From JAUIHN01 sp964556075 (GTDB lineage Bacteria; Patescibacteriota; Saccharimonadia; Saccharimonadales; Saccharimonadaceae), in assembly GCA_964556075.1 (NCBI GenBank), contig CAZKUV010000002.1:1-48479 (forward strand): DNA of 48,479 nt, read 5' to 3'. Shown here one piece after another: positions 7,893-16,180 of this stretch. Under the pieces are notes generated by a model. It had not been told where the DNA came from. It was given only the letters and a program-made list of their open reading frames with translations, and made no database searches. The position numbers and the translations under genes are program-made. Each line of letters opens with the position of its first letter. Position 1 is the stretch's first letter.

Positions 7893-7995
7893 TGATTGGT
7901 TATGATTCTTTAGCGAATCCTCTACTCTTCCTACGTTCGGACAGGCCGAATCTCTAGGCACACAAACAACTGACTCAAACTATGTAAAGGAGTGT

Positions 7996-9750
7996 ATGCA
8001 ACAACGTTCTCTCGCCTTATTTTGGCGCTTCACGCGACCGTATGGGCTGCAGCGCAATCTCGCGTTATTTTTCCCAGTACTCGCGGTGGTTATTAACGCG
8101 ATTATCGCGCCGTATGTGTTATCTCAGTTCATCGACAGGCTACAAAAAGCAGATATCACTTTATCTGGTAACTGGCCGCTCATCGCGCAATATGCAGCGC
8201 TCGTATTCTTAGGAGAAGTTGTACTGTGGCGTCTTGCGCTCTACTTCGCTTGGACGTTTCAAGTCAACGGAGCCAGAGAGGTGTATCTCGCGGTTTTCCG
8301 GAAGTTATCGCTCGAAAGTTTGTCATTCCACTCTAATCGTTTCGGTGGCTCGCTCGTCAGTCAAAGCTCAAAACTTATGGGTGCGTTCGAACGCTTCTGG
8401 GATATGATCATCTGGAGTGTCGTTCCAATGGTTACGACGCTGATTGGTTCGATTATCAGTCTTGTGCTTCTTGGTATCTGGCAGTATGCTCTCTTTCTAT
8501 TGATCTACTCGATCGCGTTTGGTACGTTCGTTTTTCTTGGGTCTCGTTTCTTGGCAGACCGCAACCGAAAGGAAGCAATAATGAGCACCCGCTCAAGCGG
8601 TTTTCTTGCCGATATGGTCACGAACGTCAATACCGTAAAGGCTTTCGGTCGTGAAAACGAAGAACTCCAAGATGCGACGAAAGTTATCGGGAATTGGCAT
8701 GGCGCCTCGAATCACTTGAAATGGGGCGTGCTCAGAACGACATCCATCTTTAGCTCGATGACAACACTTGGCGCAGTCGGTGCTCTCGTCTTTGCCACGC
8801 TCGGTGCCGAGTACAACATCGTATCGGTCGGCACTGTCTACCTGATGTTCGTCTACGCTCTTAATGTGAATCGACAACTCTGGGAGATGAACCATATTAT
8901 GCGCATGTATAACAGAGTGATTGGTGACGCGCATGAAATGACCGAAATTCTTCATACTGATGTCGATCTTGTCGATCACTCGGACAAGCAGCTTGTCGCG
9001 CACAGTGGCGAGGTTGTCTTTGATTCGGTTACGTTTAGTCATGACAAGGGCGAGGGTGAGCAGGTATTTAAAGATTTCGGTCTCGTCATTCCTGCCGGCC
9101 AAAGAGTAGGAATAGTCGGACATAGCGGATCAGGAAAAACGACCTTAACGCGAATCTTGCTCCGATTCTCGGATATTGAACGCGGTCAGATTAAGATCGA
9201 TGGCCAAGACATCAGTCAGGTAACTCAAAAGAGCCTACATGAAGCAGTAGCGTATGTCGCGCAGGAGCCGATGCTCTTCCATCGTAGTCTGAGCGATAAC
9301 ATCGCCTACGGCAAGCAACAAGCGAGTCGTGAAGAGATTATCGAGGCAGCCAAAAAAGCCCATGCCTTCGAGTTCATCCAGAAACTTCCCGATGGGTTTA
9401 GTACTCTCGTAGGCGAACGTGGTGTGAAATTGAGCGGAGGGCAAAGGCAGCGTATCGCAATTGCGCGCGCCATTCTCAAGAACGCGCCGATTCTGGTACT
9501 CGATGAGGCAACCTCCGCTCTTGACAGCGAGAGCGAGAAGCTTATTCAGGCCAGCCTCGATGAACTCATGAACAATCGGACAAGCATTGTGATCGCACAT
9601 CGTTTATCAACCATTTCCAAACTTGATCGAATTATCGTGCTTGATAACGGCCGGGTCGTTGAAGATGGTACTCATGAGGAGTTACTACGAAAGAAAGGGG
9701 TGTACGCCAGTCTTTGGAGTCATCAAAGCGGTGGATTTATTGAGGAATAG
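7996..9750 (+). CDS. ABC exporter half-transporter (fused permease and ATPase)
   Basis: A 584-residue half-transporter. An N-terminal six-helix ABC-type-1 membrane domain spans about residues 15-300, followed by the nucleotide-binding domain (about 335-580) with Walker A GHSGSGKTT (near 375), Q-loop YVAQEPMLF, signature LSGGQRQR (near 480), Walker B ILVLDEAT and switch His in VIAHRLSTI. Such MsbA/LmrA-like proteins act as homodimers, or heterodimers with a second half, exporting lipids, peptides or drugs. No second half-transporter is adjacent, so a homodimer is likely. AAAGGAG lies 5 nt before the ATG. A strong terminator follows the gene. Confidence 0.9.
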   Translation: MQQRSLALFWRFTRPYGLQRNLALFFPVLAVVINAIIAPYVLSQFIDRLQKADITLSGNWPLIAQYAALVFLGEVVLWRLALYFAWTFQVNGAREVYLAVFRKLSLESLSFHSNRFGGSLVSQSSKLMGAFERFWDMIIWSVVPMVTTLIGSIISLVLLGIWQYALFLLIYSIAFGTFVFLGSRFLADRNRKEAIMSTRSSGFLADMVTNVNTVKAFGRENEELQDATKVIGNWHGASNHLKWGVLRTTSIFSSMTTLGAVGALVFATLGAEYNIVSVGTVYLMFVYALNVNRQLWEMNHIMRMYNRVIGDAHEMTEILHTDVDLVDHSDKQLVAHSGEVVFDSVTFSHDKGEGEQVFKDFGLVIPAGQRVGIVGHSGSGKTTLTRILLRFSDIERGQIKIDGQDISQVTQKSLHEAVAYVAQEPMLFHRSLSDNIAYGKQQASREEIIEAAKKAHAFEFIQKLPDGFSTLVGERGVKLSGGQRQRIAIARAILKNAPILVLDEATSALDSESEKLIQASLDELMNNRTSIVIAHRLSTISKLDRIIVLDNGRVVEDGTHEELLRKKGVYASLWSHQSGGFIEE

Positions 9751-9770
9751 CGAATGCTTGCGACAAGGAA

Positions 9771-9796
9771 AACGGCACCGTATGGGTGCCGTTTTT
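9771..9796 (+). terminator. Rho-independent terminator between the ABC exporter and L25 genes
   Basis: AACGGCACC (9771-9779), loop GTATG, GGTGCCGTT (9785-9793) and a T-tract to 9796. The 5' side is preceded by A residues (GGAAAAC), so it can also serve the converging L25 gene. Confidence 0.85.
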
Positions 9797-9817
9797 CGTT
9801 TGTAATGATCTCTCCTC

Positions 9818-10504
9818 TTACTGCTCAGACTTCTCTTCAGCGCCAGCAGCTTGGTCGTCGCTACCGCCCTTTTCAGATTCGACTTCGCTCTCATCTTCAG
9901 CGTCACCGCCGGCGGCTTCGTTAGCCGCCTGGAGGGCTGCTGGCTCATACACGTTCGCAATTACTAACTCAAGGTCCTGTTCTGCGTCAGCGTACTCCAC
10001 GCCACGCGGCAATTGGATATCACCAAGAGTGAGCTTATCCTCTGTCGTTGCTAAGTTCACAATTGATACCTCGAGTGCTTCGGGAAGGTCTGCTGGCTTC
10101 GCCTTAATCTCAATCTCTTCAATTGCCTGCAGAACAACCAGACCAGCCTTCTCGGCTTCGCTCTCGCCTTCGCCGATGAGACGAATTGGAACTTCAGCAG
10201 TAACTACTTCGTCTGCCTTCACGGCATGGAATGAGACGTGGCGAACGCGTGACTTGACAGGGTCTCGATCAATATCCTTGATCATAGCGATTCTCTGATT
10301 CCCGTCGAGAGTTACATAAACAGGTGTATGCTTCCCAGCATCACGCACAACTTTCTCGATTGGACCGTACTCAGCCTGTACGAGTATCGGGTCAAAGCCT
10401 TGACCATAGATTACTCCAGGAACGATACCGCGCTTGCGAAGTTTCGCAACCTTCTTACCCTGTTCGGTACGTTTCTCAAGCGTTAAGTTAATCTTATCTC
10501 CCAT
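9818..10504 (-). CDS. rplY: 50S ribosomal protein L25 (TL5/Ctc type)
   Basis: A 228-residue protein of the long L25/TL5/Ctc form. The N-terminal 5S-rRNA-binding domain (about 1-95) contains LRKRGIVPGVIYGQG and the IKDIDRDPVKSRVRHVSFHAV block; the C-terminal Ctc/TL5 domain (about 98-190) contains VPIRLIGEGESEAEKAGLVVLQAIEEIEI. The last ~38 residues form a strongly acidic, low-complexity tail (GGDAEDESEVESE and so on) that is common in TL5-type proteins. It binds 5S rRNA in the large subunit. A GGGGGAG ribosome binding site precedes the ATG, and a -10 box at 10564-10559 predicts a leader of about 45 nt. Confidence 0.92.
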   Translation of the reverse strand: MGDKINLTLEKRTEQGKKVAKLRKRGIVPGVIYGQGFDPILVQAEYGPIEKVVRDAGKHTPVYVTLDGNQRIAMIKDIDRDPVKSRVRHVSFHAVKADEVVTAEVPIRLIGEGESEAEKAGLVVLQAIEEIEIKAKPADLPEALEVSIVNLATTEDKLTLGDIQLPRGVEYADAEQDLELVIANVYEPAALQAANEAAGGDAEDESEVESEKGGSDDQAAGAEEKSEQ

Positions 10505-10557
10505 GTCTCTCCCCCTTATGTCGGATACCCTTACGGAAATAATTACGTTGTATCTAC

Positions 10558-10567
10558 TAGTATACTA
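10558..10567. promoter_or_regulatory. Symmetric divergent -10 element between L25 and DedA genes
   Basis: The palindrome TAGTATACTA gives TATACT on the plus strand (10561-10566, towards DedA, leader about 34 nt) and TATACT on the minus strand (10564-10559, towards L25). One short sequence could thus serve as the -10 box of both diverging genes. The -35 boxes are weak. Confidence 0.45.
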
Positions 10568-10606
10568 AAGACTTCTGCTTTACGCTAATGATGGTAGAAT
10601 GAAGTA

Positions 10607-11338
10607 ATGATGACACTCACTATTTCCGCGCTACGGCTGTTCGGTGCTATACCAGGCATAGACCTCGTCGACGTCATCATTGGTCTTGGAATTGTCGCTA
10701 TTGTCGCGGTTATTTTTGCTGAATCCGGTCTCCTGATTGGATTCTTTCTTCCCGGTGACAGCCTCCTGTTTACTGCAGGTGTTCTGTACCATGCCGGCGT
10801 ATTACCCGGTAATGTCCCGATTCCTTTTCCAGTCTTTTTACTACTACTGTTCATCGCTGCCGTACTCGGGGATACGATTGGCTATTGGTTTGGCCGAAAA
10901 GCTGGACCGCGAATTTTTAAGAAGCCGGACGCGAGACTCTTTAAGCAGAGTCACGTAACAAAGGCTCAGGAGTTTTATGAGCGTCATGGCGGTAAAACGA
11001 TTATTATCGCCCGTTTCGTTCCAATTGTCCGTACGTTTGCTCCGATTGTTGCCGGTACCGCTCATATGCAGTACAACCGCTTTCTAGCTTTTAACGTCAT
11101 TGGCGGCTTTGTCTGGACATTCGGTATTACCTCGCTCGGATATTTCGTGGGAGCTGCGTTTGAGGCGGCAGGTCTTGATATAGATCATGTCTTGCTGCCG
11201 ATAATTGCTCTCATTATCTTTGTTTCGATCGCCCCGCCGGCTGTTCACATACTTAAGGACAAGAAAAACCGAGATGCGCTTATTGCAGGAACGAAGCGTG
11301 AGTTTGCGGCAGTATTTAGGCGCAACAAAAACGTATAA
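10607..11338 (+). CDS. DedA-family membrane protein
   Basis: A 243-residue member of the DedA/VTT family. Key motifs: GLLIGFFLPGDSLLFTAGVL (the PGD re-entrant loop), GDTIGYWFGRKAGPRIF, and HGGKTIIIARFVPIVRTFAPIVAGTAHM with the conserved RF(V/I)P-x-x-R-T and G motifs, plus YNRFLAFNVIGGFVWT. DedA proteins include flippases for undecaprenyl phosphate (UptA) and phosphatidylethanolamine, using the proton gradient. Length and motifs fit the common DedA group; the lipid moved cannot be told. The start is the first of two adjacent ATG codons. Confidence 0.88.
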   Translation: MMTLTISALRLFGAIPGIDLVDVIIGLGIVAIVAVIFAESGLLIGFFLPGDSLLFTAGVLYHAGVLPGNVPIPFPVFLLLLFIAAVLGDTIGYWFGRKAGPRIFKKPDARLFKQSHVTKAQEFYERHGGKTIIIARFVPIVRTFAPIVAGTAHMQYNRFLAFNVIGGFVWTFGITSLGYFVGAAFEAAGLDIDHVLLPIIALIIFVSIAPPAVHILKDKKNRDALIAGTKREFAAVFRRNKNV

Positions 11339-11379
11339 AATGCTTGCGTTTTTTTAATTTATATGTTATTGTTATTCAT

Positions 11380-12123
11380 ATGGAAACTCAAAACAAAAAC
11401 AATTCTACAATCAGCAGCCGCGACAATATACATGAGGAAATTGCCGTCAAGGTAGACGAGCAACTTCAAAACTTTACAAAGGACTTTCATCGAGGACTCC
11501 GATTAATTAGTAAGTATAGTAATTCCGTCACTGTTTTTGGATCAGCTCGCTTTGGCGAGGATCACCCTGAGTACATCAAGGCTCGAGAACTTGGCGGATT
11601 GCTAGCGAAATTCGGTCATCCAGTAATAACAGGCGGAAGTAAGGGGATCATGGAAGCAGCCAATCGCGGCGCCTACGAGAACGGTGGCGAATCGATTGGG
11701 CTAAATATTCATTTGCCTCACGAACAGTCTGAAAACGGCTATACAACTGACTCAATGTCATTCCGTTACTTCGCGCCACGTAAGGTCATGCTCGCGTATA
11801 GCTCGAGTGTATTTGCGGTCTTTCCAGGTGGATTCGGAACCCTTGATGAATTATTCGAAATAATAACACTTGTGCAAACCGGCAAGATGCCCCCTGTTTC
11901 GATTGTGTTAATTGGCAGTGACTTCTGGAAACCATTAGATAGTTATATACGTTATTATCTAGAAAAAGAGATGAAGACAATCAGCCCTGGAGACACGAAC
12001 CTATATTATATTACTGACGATCTCGAGGAAGTAATTGTCATCGCCAATCAGGCACGGGAACGTTCCATTACGGAAGTGTTCCTTGCCGATGAAGAGCAGA
12101 TTGGTGCGACACCATCAGCGTAA
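11380..12123 (+). CDS. LOG-family (TIGR00730) Rossmann-fold protein
   Basis: A 247-residue protein with the TIGR00730/LOG signatures: VTVFGSARF at strand 1, VITGGSKGIMEAANRGAYENGG for nucleotide binding, RKVMLAYSSSVFAVFPGGFGTLDELFEIITLVQTGK containing the PGGxGTxxE catalytic motif. LOG enzymes hydrolyse nucleoside monophosphates to free base and ribose 5-phosphate and make cytokinins in plants and some bacteria; bacterial relatives such as PpnN degrade purine and pyrimidine nucleotides. The ATG at 11380 lacks a ribosome binding site; a weak TTGCGT (11344)/TATTGT (11367) pair would start transcription near 11379, so the message may be leaderless. It converges on the broken pilin gene. Confidence 0.87.
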   Translation: METQNKNNSTISSRDNIHEEIAVKVDEQLQNFTKDFHRGLRLISKYSNSVTVFGSARFGEDHPEYIKARELGGLLAKFGHPVITGGSKGIMEAANRGAYENGGESIGLNIHLPHEQSENGYTTDSMSFRYFAPRKVMLAYSSSVFAVFPGGFGTLDELFEIITLVQTGKMPPVSIVLIGSDFWKPLDSYIRYYLEKEMKTISPGDTNLYYITDDLEEVIVIANQARERSITEVFLADEEQIGATPSA

Positions 12124-12126
12124 ACA

Positions 12127-12642
12127 CTAGTTGGTCCAGGAATACCATCCGTTGGTTCTGTGATACCCGTACGAGAATGAGAAGCCGGCATCAAGACCCA
12201 TTCCTGGGCAAATCTGCGCGCTCGTGCTCGCAGTCGCCCACGTACCAGTATACGGTTTGATTGAGCCGGTCTGAGAAGAGTAATAGAATTTATTACCTGA
12301 CTTACTAATGGCGCCGATCGCGTATGCCGGATTACCTGATGCTGTACCCACGCAGTAATAAAAGTTATTCGTGCCGTTCGTTTCATACGCCCCTCTCGCC
12401 AACGAGAGACCACCGACTCCAGCGGGAGCAGATGTGTCGCCGCCTGCAGGGTAAACCTCGTGCTCCGCGTAGTAGAGCATGATTTTCTTCGAGAAATTCG
12501 TAATATCCGATTGTACCGCGTTATCGCTCGCTCAATTCTGAATACCCGTGTACGCGACCACTGAAATTGCTGCCAGTATTGCGATGACCACGATGACGAT
12601 GAGGAGCTCGACAATCGTAAAACCGCTCATGGTTCGTTTCAT
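12127..12642 (-). pseudogene. Type IV pilin gene interrupted by an in-frame TGA
   Basis: From the ATG at 12642 the frame reads MKRTMSGFTIVELLIVIV and the full pilin helix to YTGIQN, then hits TGA at 12532-12534, and resumes in the same frame as ASDNAVQSDITNFSKKIM down to ...GWYSWTN. The intact paralogues read TGIQNRAND at this point, so a CGA arginine codon has become TGA. The product would be a 36-residue helix only. The C-terminal part (YFYYCVGTASGNPAYAIGA, GTWATASTSAQICPG) is closely similar to the pilin at 37817-38332, with the same cysteine pair. It could be a real nonsense mutation, a sequencing error, or readthrough. Confidence 0.8.
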
Positions 12643-12648
12643 GGTGTC

Positions 12649-12657
12649 ACTATACCA
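12649..12657 (-). promoter_or_regulatory. Extended -10 of the interrupted pilin gene
   Basis: TGG-TATAGT on the minus strand; the predicted +1 falls on the A of the ATG at 12642 (leaderless). Confidence 0.45.
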
Positions 12658-12711
12658 TCAGGGCAGTAATCAGACAATCAAGTCGCGATTGAATACTTAT
12701 GTAGATATGGT

Positions 12712-13266
12712 CTAGCCGTTAGTCCAGCCTTTCCATCCCATATTCTGTGTTGCTGAATTGTATCCGTACGAATACGTATAGGGATAATCGATTCCCTGAC
12801 AGGTTGTGGTTTGAGTCACAGCGACGTTGCCAAGAGACGTTAGACCGCTTCCTGACTGGTACATATACGAGTTGCCGGACTTGCTTCGTGCGCCTATACG
12901 GAATATGTTCTCGCCACTTGAGGTCTCGACCCCGGTACAGTAGAAGAGATTGTTTACCGTTATGCTGTATGCGCTCTTTGAAACCGCAAAACTGAAGTTG
13001 GGAAAGTTTGTCGAATCGCCTGTCGCCGATCCCTCGCTGCTTGCTCGCGTCGCCCCACCTCGCGGGAACTCACCAGTCTCGGCCGCGGCGAGTTGCAGCT
13101 TCTTGGCCATATTACTTAAATCGTTTTGAACGACCGAGTCATTTGCACGATTCTGTATTCCTGTGTACGCAACTACGGACACGGCGGCAAGTATTGCGAT
13201 GACGACGATTACTATCAGCAGCTCCACGATAGTAAACCCTTTGTGCGACTTTGAAAGCATAAGCAT
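12712..13266 (-). CDS. Type IV pilin (major-pilin-like)
   Basis: A 184-residue prepilin: short leader MLMLSKSHKG, cleavage before F, then FTIVELLIVIVVIAILAAVS with the +5 Glu typical of type IV pilins, and a helix continuing to GIQNRANDSVVQNDLSNMAKKLQLAA. The globular part is beta-rich with FYCTGVETSSGENIFRIGARSKSGNSYMYQ and a C-terminal TTTCQG; two cysteines probably close a D-region disulphide. The pattern (FYCTG...GARSKSGN) is shared with the pilins at 12127 and 37817, showing one paralogous family. AGGG lies 8 nt before the ATG at 13266. Confidence 0.88.
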   Translation of the reverse strand: MLMLSKSHKGFTIVELLIVIVVIAILAAVSVVAYTGIQNRANDSVVQNDLSNMAKKLQLAAAETGEFPRGGATRASSEGSATGDSTNFPNFSFAVSKSAYSITVNNLFYCTGVETSSGENIFRIGARSKSGNSYMYQSGSGLTSLGNVAVTQTTTCQGIDYPYTYSYGYNSATQNMGWKGWTNG

Positions 13267-13329
13267 ATCAACCCTAGGGTATCATCATAGGTTTAGACTT
13301 GGCAATTGCGAAAAGAGTAAAACGTCTAT

Positions 13330-16140
13330 TTACAGTAGCGGCTTTAAGTACTTGCCGGTAAACGATGCGGGATTAGCTGCAATCTCTTCAGGCGTACCTT
13401 CAGCGATAACCTGACCTCCGCCAAGACCGCCTTCCGGTCCCATATCGATGATGTAGTCGGCTGACTTAATAACATCGAGATTATGTTCGATTATCACCAT
13501 GGTATTCCCACCCTCCACGAGCTGGTGGAGTATCGACATGAGGCGCTTAACGTCAGCGCTGTGAAGTCCTGTAGTCGGCTCATCAAGAATGTATAGGGTT
13601 TTGCCTGTCGACCGTCGGGACAATTCGGTTGCGAGCTTGATTCGCTGCGCCTCACCGCCGCTGAAGGTCGTCGCGGGCTGTCCGAGGCGGATATAGCCAA
13701 GCCCAACCTCGGTCAGCGTCTTCAGTTTGTTGGCGATTGACGGTACGTTTTCGAAAAATACAGCGGCTTCTTCTACTGTCATTTCGAGCACATCACTGAT
13801 AGTTTTATTTTTGTACGTAATATCAAGCGCTTCTCGGTTGTATCGTTTACCATGACAGACATCACACGTGACATACACATCGGGCAAGAAGTACATCTCT
13901 ATCTTAATAACTCCGTCCCCTTGGCAGTTCTCGCAGCGCCCTCCCTTGACGTTAAAACTGAAACGTCCAGCTTTGTAGCCGCGAATATTCGCCTCCGGAG
14001 TGCTGGCGAATAACTCGCGTATCGGCGTAAATACTCCAGTGTAAGTCGCGGGATTACTGCGCGGCGTTCGACCGATTGGCGACTGGTCAATCACGATAGC
14101 TTTATCGAGTAGTTCTATACCGTCGATTGACTCGTGTTTACCGGGAACAGCGTGAGCCCGATGCAGTCTGGCTGAGAGTTCTTTCGCTAAGATGTCATTT
14201 ACAAGAGTTGATTTGCCGCTTCCAGACACTCCGCTTACTACGGTCAACAACCCAAGCGGGAAGGTCACGTCAATGTTTTTTAGATTATTTTCCTGCGCTC
14301 CCCGCACAACGAGCTCCCTATTCTTCGTCCGGGTACGTCGTCTTTTTGGCACTTCGATTTTTTCGGTGCCAGCAAGGTACCTGCCGGTAATAGAGTCTGG
14401 ATTTGCCGCAACTTCTTCAGGCGTGCCTGCTGCCACGACGCGTCCGCCGGCAGCTCCCGCTCCGGGACCGATATCCAGAAGGTAGTCAGCCTGACGGATA
14501 GTGTCCTCGTCATGCTCAACGACCAGAACGGTATTCCCTAAGTTTCGAAGGTGCTGCAACGTAGCTATGAGGCGATCATTGTCACGCTGATGCAGTCCAA
14601 TCGAGGGTTCATCCAGGACGTACAACACTCCCTGCAGCCCCGATCCAATCTGCGTTGCCAGACGGATTCGCTGCGCTTCGCCACCACTAAGCGTGTTAGC
14701 GGCACGGGACAATTCGAGATACGTCAGACCAACGTTGCTCATGAAACTCAGACGATCATTAATCTCTTTAATAATTTGTCGAGCGATAAACTGCTCACTT
14801 TCGGTAAGTTGTAAGTGCGAGAATAAGTCGAGCGCTGCGTCAACTGATAAATCAGTAATATCCTTGATATTTAACCCATGGATTGTCACGGCTAACACGA
14901 CAGGCTTGAGGCGCGCTCCCTTGCAGGCGTGGCATTCTCGCTCACGCATAAACCGCTCGATATCCTTTCGCATAAAATCGCTGTCGGTTTCTTTGTGTCG
15001 GCGCTCGAGATTATGAACAACACCCTCGTACGTCGACTCGTAGCGTCGACCGCCACCAAGATTGATGGTATATTTTTGACTTCCAGTTCCGTACAAAATC
15101 TTTTGGATGTCCTCTTCTCTCAAGTCTTTGACTGGTGTGTGGAGACTGAAACCGTGCGCGTTCGCAACCTCGGCGAGTCGCTTCATGTACCAAGCGTCGC
15201 TGTTGACACGATTAAACGGACGGATCGCCCCTTCGGCAATAGTCAAATTCGGTCCAAGTACCAGTTCAGGATCAACTTCCAGACGGCTGCCAAGCCCCGT
15301 GCACACAGGACAAGCTCCCTGCGGAGCGTTGAAGCTGAATAGTCGTGGTTCGAGTTCAGGAATTGGTTCGTTCGGGTGATTGACGCATGCGTATCGCTGA
15401 CTTAAAACCGTCACCTCGTTGGTATCCGCGTTGAGTAATTCGACGACACCTCCCGCGATATCTAACGCCTGTTCGACCGATTGTGACAGTCGACTCGATA
15501 CATCCGGTTTCATCACAATCCTGTCGACGATGATTTCTATGTCGTGCTTGTTATTCTTGTTGAGTTCCGGAAACTCATCGAGAGCATAGACGATACCATC
15601 AACGCGAGCGCGCGCGAACCCAAGGCGCCTATACTGCTCTGGAATATGAGCAAATTCGCCTTTTTTGTCTTTGATAATCGGCGCCATAATCATGAGGCGA
15701 GTACCCTCGGGTGTTTTTAGCACTTCGTCAACAATTGATTGTGGAGTGCGGCGGGTAACCTCGTTATTACAAATCGGACAATGTGACACACCGATACGTG
15801 CGAACAAAAGTCGGAGATAATCATATATTTCGGTAACGGTCGCGACGGTGGAGCGTGGATTTCGACTGGTTGACTTTTGATCAATGGAAATAGCTGGACT
15901 TAATCCATCGATACTATCGACGTCCGGCTTATCCATGATGCCGAGAAATTGTCGAGCATAACTGGAGAGACTCTCGACATAGCGACGTTGACCTTCCGCG
16001 TATATAGTATCAAACGCCAGAGATGACTTGCCGCTCCCGGATAGCCCGGTAATGACAACGAGTTTATTCCTAGGAATGTCGACAGTAACGTCTTTTAAGT
16101 TGTGTTCTCTTGCTCCAACAACATGAATATAGTCCGGCAT
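13330..16140 (-). CDS. uvrA: UvrABC system protein A
   Basis: A 936-residue UvrA, the damage-recognition ATPase of nucleotide excision repair. Two ABC ATPase halves are visible: Walker A GLSGSGKSS (about 32-40) with signature LSGGEAQRIRLATQ, and Walker A GVSGSGKST (about 638) with FSGGEAQRIKLATE. Zinc-binding cysteines occur as CPICNNE, CPVCTG, CHACKGARL in the first half and CENCQGDG, CDVCHGKRYN in the second. Length and order match standard UvrA. It acts with UvrB, which is not in this window. Start ATG at 16140 follows an extended -10 promoter that gives a 2-nt leader. Confidence 0.97.
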   Translation of the reverse strand: MPDYIHVVGAREHNLKDVTVDIPRNKLVVITGLSGSGKSSLAFDTIYAEGQRRYVESLSSYARQFLGIMDKPDVDSIDGLSPAISIDQKSTSRNPRSTVATVTEIYDYLRLLFARIGVSHCPICNNEVTRRTPQSIVDEVLKTPEGTRLMIMAPIIKDKKGEFAHIPEQYRRLGFARARVDGIVYALDEFPELNKNNKHDIEIIVDRIVMKPDVSSRLSQSVEQALDIAGGVVELLNADTNEVTVLSQRYACVNHPNEPIPELEPRLFSFNAPQGACPVCTGLGSRLEVDPELVLGPNLTIAEGAIRPFNRVNSDAWYMKRLAEVANAHGFSLHTPVKDLREEDIQKILYGTGSQKYTINLGGGRRYESTYEGVVHNLERRHKETDSDFMRKDIERFMRERECHACKGARLKPVVLAVTIHGLNIKDITDLSVDAALDLFSHLQLTESEQFIARQIIKEINDRLSFMSNVGLTYLELSRAANTLSGGEAQRIRLATQIGSGLQGVLYVLDEPSIGLHQRDNDRLIATLQHLRNLGNTVLVVEHDEDTIRQADYLLDIGPGAGAAGGRVVAAGTPEEVAANPDSITGRYLAGTEKIEVPKRRRTRTKNRELVVRGAQENNLKNIDVTFPLGLLTVVSGVSGSGKSTLVNDILAKELSARLHRAHAVPGKHESIDGIELLDKAIVIDQSPIGRTPRSNPATYTGVFTPIRELFASTPEANIRGYKAGRFSFNVKGGRCENCQGDGVIKIEMYFLPDVYVTCDVCHGKRYNREALDITYKNKTISDVLEMTVEEAAVFFENVPSIANKLKTLTEVGLGYIRLGQPATTFSGGEAQRIKLATELSRRSTGKTLYILDEPTTGLHSADVKRLMSILHQLVEGGNTMVIIEHNLDVIKSADYIIDMGPEGGLGGGQVIAEGTPEEIAANPASFTGKYLKPLL

Positions 16141-16148
16141 AACACTTT

Positions 16149-16178
16149 AGTATACCATTTTTTTCAGCTGTCAGCCAA
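16149..16178 (-). promoter_or_regulatory. uvrA promoter (leaderless)
   Basis: TTGGCT (16178-16173), an 18-base spacer ending in TGG, and TATACT (16154-16149) predict +1 near 16142, two bases before the ATG. No LexA-type operator was recognised. Confidence 0.55.
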
Positions 16179-16180
16179 GC

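Noticed and set aside
12532..12534. TGA recoded as an amino acid, as in Gracilibacteria and Absconditabacteria
   Set aside because: Those groups read TGA as glycine; here the expected residue is Arg, and TGA is a normal stop for several other genes in the window.
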